Below, one piece after another: positions 7,996-16,968 of a stretch of 35,623 bases of DNA. Each line of letters starts with the position of its first letter. Position 1 is the stretch's first letter. Made by a program: the position numbers and the translations under genes. The notes beneath the pieces are model-generated. The model saw only the letters and a list, made by a program, of their open reading frames with translations, searched no databases and was not told where the DNA came from. This DNA comes from PVC group bacterium (GTDB taxonomy: Bacteria; Auribacterota; Erginobacteria; Erginobacterales; Erginobacteraceae): positions 1 through 35,623 of the forward strand of contig PWXJ01000173.1 of assembly GCA_003561965.1 (NCBI GenBank), given 5' to 3'.

Positions 7996-9006
7996 ATGGA
8001 TGCCGGTATCGGTCCTTTAATCATCCTGATCGTCATCATCATCGCCCTGGTCTTGCTGGGGATCTTCTTTTACTTTCTCAAGGTCTGGGTTCGGGCCCTG
8101 GCCGCCGGAGCCCGCGTCTCCATCTTCAACCTGGTGGGGATGAAGCTGCGGGGGATCAAGCCGGTCCTGATCGTCGACGCCAAGATTATGGCGACCAAGG
8201 CCGGCCTGACCGTCACCACCAACGACCTCGAGGCCCACTACCTGGCCGGGGGATCGGTGGGGAAGGTGACCCGGGCCCTGATCGCCGCCGACAAGGCCAA
8301 CATCCCCCTGACCTTCCAGAAGGCCTGCGCGATCGACCTGGCCGGGCGGGACATCGAGGACGCGGTCCGGACCAGCGTCAACCCCCGGGTGATCGACTGC
8401 CCCAACCCGGAGAAGGGGAGATCCACCGTGGACGCGGTGGCGATGGACGGGATCCAGCTCAACGCCAAGGCCCGGGTCACCATCCGGGCCAATATCGACC
8501 GGCTGGTCGGGGGGGCGACCGACGAGACGATCATCGCCCGGGTGGGGGAGGGGATCGTGACCTCGATCGGCTCCGCCGAGACCTACAAAAGGGTCCTGGA
8601 GAACCCGGATTCGATCTCCCAGCGGGTGCTGGAGAAGGGTCTCGATTCCGGGACCGCTTTCGAGATCCTCTCGATCGATATCGCCGACATCGACGTGGGG
8701 AAGAACGTCGGGGCTGAGCTGCAGCAGCGGCAGGCCCAGGCCGACCTGGAGATTGCCAAGGCCAAGGCCGAGGAGCGGCGGGCGATGGCGGTGGCCCAGG
8801 AGCAGGAGATGAAGGCGCGGGTCCAGGAGATGCGGGCCAAGGTGGTGGAAGCGGAGGCCGAGGTCCCCAAGGCGATGGCCGAGGCCTTCCGGGAAGGCAA
8901 CCTGGGTATCCTCGACTACTACCGTTTCCAGAATATCCAGTCCGACACCCGGATGCGGGAGTCGATATCCGGGATCGAGCCGGGGCCGAAAAAACCCACG
9001 GGCTAA
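7996..9006 (+). CDS. floA: Flotillin-like protein FloA (copy 1)
   Basis: [53 protein letters not shown]...[35 protein letters not shown]. Preceded by AAGGAGGTAGCGC-ATG. Confidence 0.92.
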   Translation: MDAGIGPLIILIVIIIALVLLGIFFYFLKVWVRALAAGARVSIFNLVGMKLRGIKPVLIVDAKIMATKAGLTVTTNDLEAHYLAGGSVGKVTRALIAADKANIPLTFQKACAIDLAGRDIEDAVRTSVNPRVIDCPNPEKGRSTVDAVAMDGIQLNAKARVTIRANIDRLVGGATDETIIARVGEGIVTSIGSAETYKRVLENPDSISQRVLEKGLDSGTAFEILSIDIADIDVGKNVGAELQQRQAQADLEIAKAKAEERRAMAVAQEQEMKARVQEMRAKVVEAEAEVPKAMAEAFREGNLGILDYYRFQNIQSDTRMRESISGIEPGPKKPTG

Positions 9007-9044
9007 AGACCGAACCCGACGAACCGGGAATACCGTAATCCGAT

Positions 9045-9563
9045 ATGAACGGGGAATGGATCTGGATACTGCTCGCCCTCTTCGGGATCTTCCGGCTTTT
9101 GATGCTGGCCGGGAAGAAAAAAACCCGGGAGGAGCAGGCCTCCCGGGATGCTTTTGTCCGGGATGACTCACCGCCGCCGGAATCGCGGGAAGATTCCGAC
9201 GAACTGAAGGTTTTTATCGATTCCCTGACCAGGCAATTCGGGCCCCGCCATTCCCCGCCGCCGCCTCCGGCGGCGCGGGAGCCGTCCCCCCGGGTTCCGG
9301 ACCCGCCCCGTCCCCGGCCGGCGGCCCGGCCTCCCCGGTCCGCCCGACCCCGGACCCCGGCCCCCCGGCCGAAGCCCGTCTCTCCCCCCCGCCCCCGGCC
9401 GGCTCCCAGCCCCGTCTTCGAGGATCCGGTCCGCGCGACGCCGGGGTGGTTTAACTTCTCCGAACATCCGGTGGTCCAGGGGATTATCCTCGCGGAAATC
9501 CTCGGTCCGCCCCGCGGCCTGGACCGGGGCGGCCGCCTGCCTTCCGACTTCGGCAGTTCTTGA
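9045..9563 (+). CDS. Membrane-anchored Pro/Arg-rich protein of unknown function
   Basis: N-terminal TM helix (WIWILLALFGIFRLLMLAG), long P/R-rich linker, short ordered C-terminus FSEHPVVQGIILAEILGPPRGL. Lies between the two floA copies. Confidence 0.7.
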   Translation: MNGEWIWILLALFGIFRLLMLAGKKKTREEQASRDAFVRDDSPPPESREDSDELKVFIDSLTRQFGPRHSPPPPPAAREPSPRVPDPPRPRPAARPPRSARPRTPAPRPKPVSPPRPRPAPSPVFEDPVRATPGWFNFSEHPVVQGIILAEILGPPRGLDRGGRLPSDFGSS

Positions 9564-9619
9564 TTGGGTGCAACACATTAGCTCTATAAACGCGCCAACT
9601 GTTTTATTTCCCTGAAATT

Positions 9620-9655
9620 GTCATTGCGAGGAGCCGAAGGCGACGAAGCAATCTC
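9620..9655. repeat. Dispersed intergenic repeat, GTCATTGCGAGGAGC...GACGAAGCAATCTC type
   Basis: GTCATTGCGAGGAGCCGAAGGCGACGAAGCAATCTC with inverted ends ATTGC/GCAAT. Recalled as a widespread intergenic repeat type in many bacterial genomes. Confidence 0.7.
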
Positions 9656-9692
9656 TAAATACCGCAGGCCATCCATCCAAGGAGAAAGCGTT

Positions 9693-10703
9693 ATGGATCA
9701 GAGCATTGTCCCGTTAATCACCGTGGTCGTCATCATCATCGCCCTGATCTTCCTGGGGATCTTCTTCTACTTCCTCAAGGTCTGGATCCGGGCCCTGGCC
9801 GCCGGCGCCCGGGTCTCGATCTTCAACCTGGTGGGGATGAAGCTGCGGGGGATCAAGCCGGTGCTGATCGTCGACGCCAAGATAATGGCGACCAAGGCCG
9901 GTCTGACCGTCACCACCAACGACCTCGAGGCCCACTACCTGGCCGGGGGTTCGGTGGGGAAGGTGACCCGGGCGCTGATCGCCGCCGACAAGGCCAACAT
10001 CCCCCTGACCTTCCAGAAGGCCTGCGCGATCGACCTGGCCGGGCGGGACATCGAGGGCGCGGTCCGGATGAGCGTCAACCCCCGGGTGATCGACTGCCCC
10101 GACCCGGAGAAGGGGAAATCGACCGTGGACGCGGTGGCGATGGACGGGATCCAGGTCGAGGCCCACGCCCGGGTCACCATCCGGGCCAACATCGACCGGC
10201 TGGTCGGGGGGGCGACCGACGAGACGATCATCGCCCGGGTCGGGGAGGGGATCGTGACCTCGATCGGCTCCGCCGAGAGCTACAAGAAGGTCCTGGAGAA
10301 CCCCGACCTGATCTCCCAGCGGGTGCTGGAGAAGGGCCTCGACTCCGGGACCGCCTTCGAGATCCTCTCGATCGATATCGCCGACGTCGACGTGGGGAAG
10401 AACATCGGGGCGGAACTGCAGCAGCGGCAGGCCCAGGCCGACCTGGAGATCGCCAAGGCCAAGGCCGAGGAGCGGCGGGCGATGGCGGTGGCCCAGGAGC
10501 AGGAGATGAAGGCGCGGGTCCAGGAGATGCGGGCCCGGGTGGTGGAGGCGGAGGCCGAGGTCCCCAAGGCGATGGCCGAGGCCTTCCGGGAAGGGAACCT
10601 GGGTATCCTCGACTACTACCGTTTCCAGAATATCCAGTCGGATACCCGGATGCGGAAATCGATCTCCGGTCACGTCCCGGGGGAAAAGAAGCCGTCAGGC
10701 TGA
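9693..10703 (+). CDS. floA: Flotillin-like protein FloA (copy 2)
   Basis: [31 protein letters not shown]... About 92% identical to copy 1 by hand count (27 differences in 336 aa). AAGGAGAAAGCGTT-ATG at 9693. The upstream ORF extension is the dispersed repeat. Confidence 0.92.
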   Translation: MDQSIVPLITVVVIIIALIFLGIFFYFLKVWIRALAAGARVSIFNLVGMKLRGIKPVLIVDAKIMATKAGLTVTTNDLEAHYLAGGSVGKVTRALIAADKANIPLTFQKACAIDLAGRDIEGAVRMSVNPRVIDCPDPEKGKSTVDAVAMDGIQVEAHARVTIRANIDRLVGGATDETIIARVGEGIVTSIGSAESYKKVLENPDLISQRVLEKGLDSGTAFEILSIDIADVDVGKNIGAELQQRQAQADLEIAKAKAEERRAMAVAQEQEMKARVQEMRARVVEAEAEVPKAMAEAFREGNLGILDYYRFQNIQSDTRMRKSISGHVPGEKKPSG

Positions 10704-10736
10704 AATAATCCCGATCTTTTTTCCCGCCCGCCCTTA

Positions 10737-10751
10737 CCCCCGGTCCGGGGG
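10737..10751. other. Near-perfect GC hairpin after floA copy 2
   Basis: CCCCCGGTCCGGGGG. No downstream U-tract on the + strand. Confidence 0.3.
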
Positions 10752-10813
10752 CTAGGTTCCAGACCGAAAGTCCGGAGATATCCTCCGGCCCCGGCCACCA
10801 GAGAAGACCAGAA

Positions 10814-12508
10814 ATGACGGCCTGTCGCCAGCGCTTCGTCCTGATAGCCCTTCTCGTCTTTCTTGCCCTCGGCTTGGTCGGCCACCGGCTTTACCGCCCC
10901 CCCTTGCTGTCGGGGTCCGGGTGGAACCTTCCGGGCCGGATCTACGATTTCTTCGCCTGCTCCTACCATTTCACCCGGGCGGAGCGGCTGGCCCACCAGG
11001 GCCGTCAGGTGGAATCCCTCCGGGCTTCCGCCCGGGCGGCCTGGCATCGCCCGGCACTGCTGGGTAAAGTCTGGCCGAAGCTGTCCGGAGATCTCTTCGC
11101 CATCGGGAAAAAATATTCCTCCCTGGGGCTGGAGAGCCGGGCCCTCTGCCTTTTCCGGGCGGCGGCGGAACCCGGACCTCCGGGGGAGAAAGATGCCCTC
11201 GACCTGGTTTCTTACCTGGCGCTGCTCGACGATTGGCCGGCGGCGGGGCGGGTCGCGGGTGGATATCTGGAAAAAAATCCCAAGTCGGCGGAGGCGAAGT
11301 ACTGGCTGGGCCGGGCGTTGCTGGAAGTCGGCCGTCCGGTGGAGGCCCGGCCGGTTTTGCGAGCAGCCTTTGAAGTTGACCGGACCTTGATCGACTCGCT
11401 CTACCAGGCCGCCCGGGCGGCCGGGCGGGCGGACCGGGAAGAGATCGCCCTGGAGGAATACCGGGAGGTGGCGGCCGCTTCGCCCGGGCATCTGGGAGCC
11501 TGGCGGGCGCTGGAGCGGATATACGAATCAACCGGGGAGGAGAATAACCTCCAGGAAGTCCGGGCCCGGATCGGGGAGTTGACCCCGACTGTCCCCCGCC
11601 CGGTGAAATTAAGCAATCAGGCGCTCCTCGCCGGTTACGATCTCCAACCTTCCGCGATGGGAACCGGGGAAAGCTTGTCCCTGGGTTTATATCTCCGGGG
11701 CTGGCGTCCCGGTCCGGTCGATTCCCTGATTCTGATCCGGTTGGCGGCGGAGGAGTTCTCCCGGGAGTTCGAAGTTCAGAGCGCGCCGTTTTTTAGCCCG
11801 CCGGCCGGTGTGGTGGTCCGGCAAGAGCTCGATTGGGAAAACCCCTTCCACCTTTATCCGGGCAAGTACCGGCTGGAGATTGCCCTGGCGGAAGCGGCCG
11901 TTGCCGATTCAGCCGCCGGGGTGATGCGGGATCCGGTGTATCATACCCTGGACGTCCTCGAACTGTCGCCTTCCTGGCTTCCCTCCCGTCTGCGGGCTGA
12001 ACAGATCAGCGGACATTTCGGGGACGCGGCTTATCCGCTGGGAAAGAGAACCTTTCTCGGTCCGGGTTCCGAACTGGGGATGACGGTTGCCGGGGAGAAG
12101 AAGACGGCGGCGGTGGCGCTGGTAACATCGGCCCAATGTTACGCCTCCTTCCCCCAGGGCCGGGAGATAGCCCGGCTGATTGTCTCGACCGGCGAGGGGA
12201 AAAAGTATGATTTCCCCATCCGGATGGGAATAGAGACCGCCCGGACCTGGTGGGAGGGGTCTCCGCCGGCGCTGAGGATGCACCGCCAGGCGCCGGTGTT
12301 CCGGACCTGGCCGATCAAGCGGGACGGGAGGGAATTTCCGGCCGCCGACTACCGGGCGGTTTTCTCCTTCCCCGAACCCGGGGTCATCTCCAGCTTCCGG
12401 GTGATCAATGTCAGCGCGAACTCCGGGTTGTATATTGAGGATATAATTCTTATCCCGGAGGGCTCCCGCGACCTCCCCGGTCTCCGTCCGGGGCACTCCA
12501 ATCCCTGA
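10814..12508 (+). CDS. TPR-repeat membrane-anchored protein
   Basis: N-terminal TM; AEAKYWLGRALLEVGRPVEARPVLRAAFEVDRTLIDSLYQAARAAGRADREEIALEEYREVAAASPGHLGAWRALERIYESTG is TPR-like. C-terminal beta-rich region. Confidence 0.7.
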   Translation: MTACRQRFVLIALLVFLALGLVGHRLYRPPLLSGSGWNLPGRIYDFFACSYHFTRAERLAHQGRQVESLRASARAAWHRPALLGKVWPKLSGDLFAIGKKYSSLGLESRALCLFRAAAEPGPPGEKDALDLVSYLALLDDWPAAGRVAGGYLEKNPKSAEAKYWLGRALLEVGRPVEARPVLRAAFEVDRTLIDSLYQAARAAGRADREEIALEEYREVAAASPGHLGAWRALERIYESTGEENNLQEVRARIGELTPTVPRPVKLSNQALLAGYDLQPSAMGTGESLSLGLYLRGWRPGPVDSLILIRLAAEEFSREFEVQSAPFFSPPAGVVVRQELDWENPFHLYPGKYRLEIALAEAAVADSAAGVMRDPVYHTLDVLELSPSWLPSRLRAEQISGHFGDAAYPLGKRTFLGPGSELGMTVAGEKKTAAVALVTSAQCYASFPQGREIARLIVSTGEGKKYDFPIRMGIETARTWWEGSPPALRMHRQAPVFRTWPIKRDGREFPAADYRAVFSFPEPGVISSFRVINVSANSGLYIEDIILIPEGSRDLPGLRPGHSNP

Positions 12509-12546
12509 GCCGGACCACCGGCCGGATTCGATGACAACCCGCGGAA

Positions 12547-13695
12547 ATGGCAGCAGCTATGCAAACCGGGGATAGGAGGGGTTCAGCCGGGAACGGGTAT
12601 CTCCGGACGGCTGCCGCTTCCCCCCGGCTCGGGTGGAATTTTCTCAAGTATAATTTCGCCCCAAAATCCGCCAGACCTTTCCCCCCCCGGGCGATCTGCG
12701 TTTACGTGACCTATCGGTGCAATCTCCGCTGCCGGATGTGCGGGATCTGGATGCGGGAACCTGACCTGCCGCCGCCCGGAGAATTGTCGCTCGAAGAATT
12801 CAATGCCGTCTTCTCCGACCCGTTATTCCGTCATATCGAGTACGTCAATATCAACGGCGGGGAGCCGAACTTGAGGGATGACCTGTCTCAATTGGCCGGG
12901 CTCTTCATCGATAAGTTCCCGCGTCTGCGGACCATCACCATCAACTCCAACGGTCTCCCCTTTGCCCGGGCCGTCTCCAACGCCGAGCGGATCTCCCGGC
13001 TGGCCCGGGAGAACGGCATCCGGCTCTCGATCAGCGTTTCCCTGCATAAGATCGGCCCGGGGTACGACGAGATCGCCGGGGTCGACAACGCCTACTCCCG
13101 GGTCATCCGGACTCTCCGGGCGCTGCGGGAAATGCGGGACCGGGGCCTCTTCTACCTGGGGGTCAACTGCGTGGTTACCAACCTCAACGTATTTGACCTC
13201 GACCAAATGCTGGAATGGAGCCGGCGGGAGCGGATCCCGGCTAATTTCACCTTCGCTGAGGTCCGGGACCGTTTCAATAACCGGAAGATGAGAGGAGCCA
13301 TCGAACTCCGGAATGATGGCAGGGAAGCCCTGATCCGGTTCTGCCGCCGCCTGGGGGAGAAGAAATCCCTCTTCAATCAGCACGCCTTCAGGTACCGGGA
13401 GCTGGCCGGGATGCTCGAGTCCGGCAAACCGCGGACGATCTCCTGTCACTACGCGATGGGGTCGCTCATTCTCGGTTCCGAAGGGTCGCTGTATTACTGC
13501 CCCAAGAGCAAGTCGCTCGGCGATTGCCGGAAGCGGTCGGCATTTGAGATATTTTACGACCGGGGTAACTTGAAGTACCGCCGCGATATCCTCTTGCAAG
13601 CCACCTGTCCCGGTTGTCCTCCCTACACCTTCAACCGGTTCGAACTGGAGAAGGACCTGCTGAAATACGCCGGATTCCTGCTGTTTGATGTCTGA
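12547..13695 (+). CDS. Radical SAM protein with SPASM-like C-terminal cysteines
   Basis: YVTYRCNLRCRMCGIW (CxxxCxxC), NINGGEPNLRDDL, C-terminal CHYAMGSLILGSEGSLYYCPKSKSLGDC and CPGC. Start codon uncertain. Confidence 0.85.
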   Translation: MAAAMQTGDRRGSAGNGYLRTAAASPRLGWNFLKYNFAPKSARPFPPRAICVYVTYRCNLRCRMCGIWMREPDLPPPGELSLEEFNAVFSDPLFRHIEYVNINGGEPNLRDDLSQLAGLFIDKFPRLRTITINSNGLPFARAVSNAERISRLARENGIRLSISVSLHKIGPGYDEIAGVDNAYSRVIRTLRALREMRDRGLFYLGVNCVVTNLNVFDLDQMLEWSRRERIPANFTFAEVRDRFNNRKMRGAIELRNDGREALIRFCRRLGEKKSLFNQHAFRYRELAGMLESGKPRTISCHYAMGSLILGSEGSLYYCPKSKSLGDCRKRSAFEIFYDRGNLKYRRDILLQATCPGCPPYTFNRFELEKDLLKYAGFLLFDV

Positions 13696-15244
13696 AAGGC
13701 CTCGAGAAAGGGCGGAAGAGACCGTCTTGCCCGGAGGAACCGGTGCGGAGCTGATGACCATCGCCAAGGGCGCCGGGATCGGTGTCGGGGGGACGGTGGT
13801 CGGGTCCGGGTTCCGGTACGCCTTCCAGGTGCTGGCCGCCCGGAGCCTGGGCTCCGAACTGCTGGGGCTCTTTTTCCTGGGCTTCGCCGTCTTCAAGATC
13901 TCCCGGATGATCGCGGAACTGGGTCTGGCCAACGGAGTGGTGAGGTACGTCGCCCTCTATAACGGCGTTGGCGACCTCGGGAGGGTCAAGGGTATTGTCA
14001 GCCTGGGGACGAAATGGGCGGCCGTCTCGGGGCTGGCCGTCGGAGTCCTCCTGGCCCTGCTGGCCCGGCCGCTGGCCATCGGTCTCTTCGCCCGTCCGGA
14101 GCTGACCCTTCCCCTGCGGCTGTTCGCCGTCGCCCTGCCTTTTTCCGCCGCCGGCGCGATGCTGCTCTTCGCCACCCAGGGCTTCAAGGTAATGAAGTAC
14201 CAGGCTCTGGTTCGGGAAATCTTCGAGCCCGGGCTGAGGCTGGCGCTGGCCGCTGCTTTCTTCGCTCTGGGGATGGAGATTTACGGGGCGGTCATCGCCT
14301 CCGTGGCACCGTTGATCTTGAGTCCCCTCCCGGCCTGGTATTACTTGAAGAAACTTTTCCCCGCCCTCCGGGACCGCCGGCTGAAGCCGGTTTACGAGGC
14401 GGCCCGGCTCCGGTCTTTCTCCTGGCCGCTGCTCTTTGTCCAGTTTATCGGGCTGGCGGTCCTCTGGACCGACACCCTGATGCTCGGGTACTTCCGAACC
14501 GCCGGGGAAGTCGGGATATACGTCGCGGCCCATAAAACGGCGCTGCTCGGATCGGTGGTCATCACCTCCTTCGCCGCCATCTTCGGCCCGGTGATCTCGG
14601 ACTTCTTCAACCGCCGGGAAGAGCAGGATCTGCGCCGGAGTTTCCAGGGCGTGACCAAGTGGATACTTACCTTCAGTCTTCCAATCTATCTCTTCCTGGT
14701 CTTCTTCCGGGCGCCCATCCTGGAGATCTTCGGCCCGGAGTTCACGGCCGGGGGTTCCCCCCTGGCCATCCTCTGTCTCGGCTGGCTGGTCTCCTCGGCG
14801 ATCGGACCGGTCGGGCAGATGATCATTATGACCGGTCGGCAGAAACTCCATTTCCTGAATATGTCGGGGCTGATGGTTATCAATATTTCCCTGAACCTGG
14901 TCCTGATCCCGGGGTACGGGATAGTCGGGGCGGCGGCCGCCACCGCCCTCTCCATCTCCGCGTTGAGCCTGGCCGAGCTGTGGCAGATCAATCGGCTTCT
15001 CCGGATCCAGCCCTTCCGTCGGGATTTCCTCAAACCGCTGGCGGCGGGGGCGGTCTCCCTGGCGGCCCTGGCCGGGCTGGAAAGGTTCGCCTTTGAACTG
15101 ACCGGCGTCGCCGGTCTGGCGGCCGGGTTTTTGTTGCTGGCAGGGTTCTACACCGGCATAATCTTGGTTCTCGGCCTGGGGCCGGAGGACCGGATCGTCT
15201 TGAACCGGCTGAAGAAAAAATTTTTCGAGAAAATTCCTTCCTGA
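13688..15244 (+). CDS. Polysaccharide biosynthesis flippase (MVF/Wzx-like)
   Basis: Long polytopic membrane protein: GGTVVGSGFRYAFQVLAARSLGSELLGLFFLGFAVFKISRMIAELGLANGVVRYVALY; TGRQKLHFLNMSGLMVINISLNLVLIPGYGIVGAAAATALS. ATG overlaps the preceding gene end. Confidence 0.88.
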   Translation: MSERPRERAEETVLPGGTGAELMTIAKGAGIGVGGTVVGSGFRYAFQVLAARSLGSELLGLFFLGFAVFKISRMIAELGLANGVVRYVALYNGVGDLGRVKGIVSLGTKWAAVSGLAVGVLLALLARPLAIGLFARPELTLPLRLFAVALPFSAAGAMLLFATQGFKVMKYQALVREIFEPGLRLALAAAFFALGMEIYGAVIASVAPLILSPLPAWYYLKKLFPALRDRRLKPVYEAARLRSFSWPLLFVQFIGLAVLWTDTLMLGYFRTAGEVGIYVAAHKTALLGSVVITSFAAIFGPVISDFFNRREEQDLRRSFQGVTKWILTFSLPIYLFLVFFRAPILEIFGPEFTAGGSPLAILCLGWLVSSAIGPVGQMIIMTGRQKLHFLNMSGLMVINISLNLVLIPGYGIVGAAAATALSISALSLAELWQINRLLRIQPFRRDFLKPLAAGAVSLAALAGLERFAFELTGVAGLAAGFLLLAGFYTGIILVLGLGPEDRIVLNRLKKKFFEKIPS

Positions 15245-15294
15245 CCGGAGTCGCTTGATCGGCCTGATTCAGGAATTCAGGGGAACCCGCGCCA

Positions 15295-16950
15295 ATGGAT
15301 AACACCCGGCCCAGAGTCGTGGTGATCGGCCTCGACGGAGCGACCTTTGATGTTATCGATCCCTTGATCCGGGAGGGCCGGCTCCCCCACCTGGCCGGGC
15401 TGATGGAAAGGGGTGTCTCCGGTCCGCTCAACTCAACCGTTACGCCCAACAGTTTTCCCGCCTGGGTGACCTGCACCACCGGGGTCAACCCCGGTAAACA
15501 CGGGATCTTCTGGTCGCTGATCAGGACCGGCAGCGGTTCCTGCCGGTTCAAGCTGATGAGTTCCCGGGATATCCGGGCCAGGAGGCTCTGGCACCTCCTG
15601 GGAGATCAGGGAAGCCGGGTCGGGGTGGTCAACCTCCCGACCGAGTATCCCCCGGAAGCGGTGAACGGCTTTATGGTCTGCGGGGCCCTCTCCCCCGGCG
15701 TCGAGAGTGAATTCACCTACCCCCCCGGCCTCCGGGAGGAGATCCTGGCCGCGGTGCCCGGCTACCGGTGCGAGGTCGATTTCGCTCGGTCGAATTCAAA
15801 GGTTCTGGCCGGTCAGCTCCTTCGTTCGATCGAGAACCGCGAGCGGCTCCTCCTCCACCTGTTAAGGAATCATCCCTGGGACCTGTTCTTCGCGGTCTTT
15901 ACCGAGACCGATATCGCCCAGCATAAATTCTGGGCGGGTATCGACCCCCGCCATCCGGATCATCCCCGGCTGAAAGGGGAATTGAAGACGTTTGTCCACC
16001 GGGTTTACGAGCGGCTTGACCGGGCGGTCGGAGAGATCATCCGGACGGTTCCCCGGAACACCGTTGTGATGATCATCTCCGATCACGGTTTCGGTCCCTA
16101 TTACCAGTCTTTCTCCCTGCCCCGGTGGCTGACCGAGAAAAAATACCTGGTGCTCAAGGAATCCCCGGTCCGGGCCGGTCTGAAGAAGGTTCTGCAGGGG
16201 GCGGGATTGCTGGAGAAAACCAAGTCCGCCGGTCGGTCCCTGGCCGGCCGGTTCCAGGGTTCCCGACGCCGGCTCGATTCCCGTTACCTGCGGGAACGGG
16301 AAGCCTCCGCCAGCGGGAACCTGGAGGGAACCGTGGACTGGGAGAGGAGCCGGGCCTATTTCGGCGGTGACCAGGGGATCCGCCTGAACCTCAGGGGGAG
16401 GGAACCCCGGGGGATCGTCTCCCCGGGTCGGGAAGAAAACGCCCTGAAAGAGAAGATCCGGAACGAGCTTGAGAACCTGACCTATTCCAACGGCCGGCCG
16501 GTCTTCAAAAAGGTGTTGACCAAAGAAGAAGCTTTTCGGGGTTCTTCCCTCGACCGGGCCCCCGATCTGATCCCGGTGATCGATCACTCCCAGGCTCCCC
16601 CCGCGCCGGAGCGGTGGAAGTTCCGGGCGGTCCTTCCCGGCATCAGCGGGGCGCATTCATCCCGGGGGATTTTTATCGCCGCCGGCCCCGGTGTGGGGCG
16701 GGGCCGGTCTCTGGCCGGGTTGGATATAATTGACATCACCCCGACGATCCTGTATATGCTGGACCATCCGTTGACCCGGGATATGGACGGCAGAGTGATG
16801 AAGGAGATCTTCCGGCCGGAGCTGGTCCGGCGGCGTTCAACGCGGAGAGAGGGGTTCTCTCTCCGGGAGCCGGCGAAGGAAAAGACTTATACCCGGGAGA
16901 ACGAGGACGAGATTATCGGAAGACTGCGGGCGTTGGGATACATTGATTAA
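15295..16950 (+). CDS. Type I phosphodiesterase/nucleotide pyrophosphatase-like (alkaline phosphatase superfamily)
   Basis: RVVVIGLDGATFDVIDPLIREGRLPHLAGLMERG...TPNSFPAWVTCTTGVNPGKHGIF...TETDIAQHKFW...ISDHGFGPYYQSFSLPRWL...GAHSSRGIFIAAGPGVGRG...DITPTILYMLDHPLTRDMDGRVM. Confidence 0.9.
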   Translation: MDNTRPRVVVIGLDGATFDVIDPLIREGRLPHLAGLMERGVSGPLNSTVTPNSFPAWVTCTTGVNPGKHGIFWSLIRTGSGSCRFKLMSSRDIRARRLWHLLGDQGSRVGVVNLPTEYPPEAVNGFMVCGALSPGVESEFTYPPGLREEILAAVPGYRCEVDFARSNSKVLAGQLLRSIENRERLLLHLLRNHPWDLFFAVFTETDIAQHKFWAGIDPRHPDHPRLKGELKTFVHRVYERLDRAVGEIIRTVPRNTVVMIISDHGFGPYYQSFSLPRWLTEKKYLVLKESPVRAGLKKVLQGAGLLEKTKSAGRSLAGRFQGSRRRLDSRYLREREASASGNLEGTVDWERSRAYFGGDQGIRLNLRGREPRGIVSPGREENALKEKIRNELENLTYSNGRPVFKKVLTKEEAFRGSSLDRAPDLIPVIDHSQAPPAPERWKFRAVLPGISGAHSSRGIFIAAGPGVGRGRSLAGLDIIDITPTILYMLDHPLTRDMDGRVMKEIFRPELVRRRSTRREGFSLREPAKEKTYTRENEDEIIGRLRALGYID

Positions 16951-16968
16951 AGAGCCGGGTGTACAGGG

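Noticed and set aside
9618-9692. N-terminal extension [25 protein letters not shown] of floA copy 2
   Set aside because: It translates the dispersed intergenic repeat. The SD (AAGGAGAAAGCG) and homology with copy 1 place the start at 9693.
8017-10673. Long minus-strand ORFs (384 aa and 319 aa) opposite the floA genes
   Set aside because: Antisense artefacts of GC-rich coding; repetitive H/D/L/G/P composition. Both mirror the duplicated floA sequence, which explains their similarity to each other.
10772-10788. CCGGAG-ATATC-CTCCGG hairpin upstream of the TPR gene
   Set aside because: Short CCGG-rich palindromes are expected by chance in this composition, and no regulatory context was evident.
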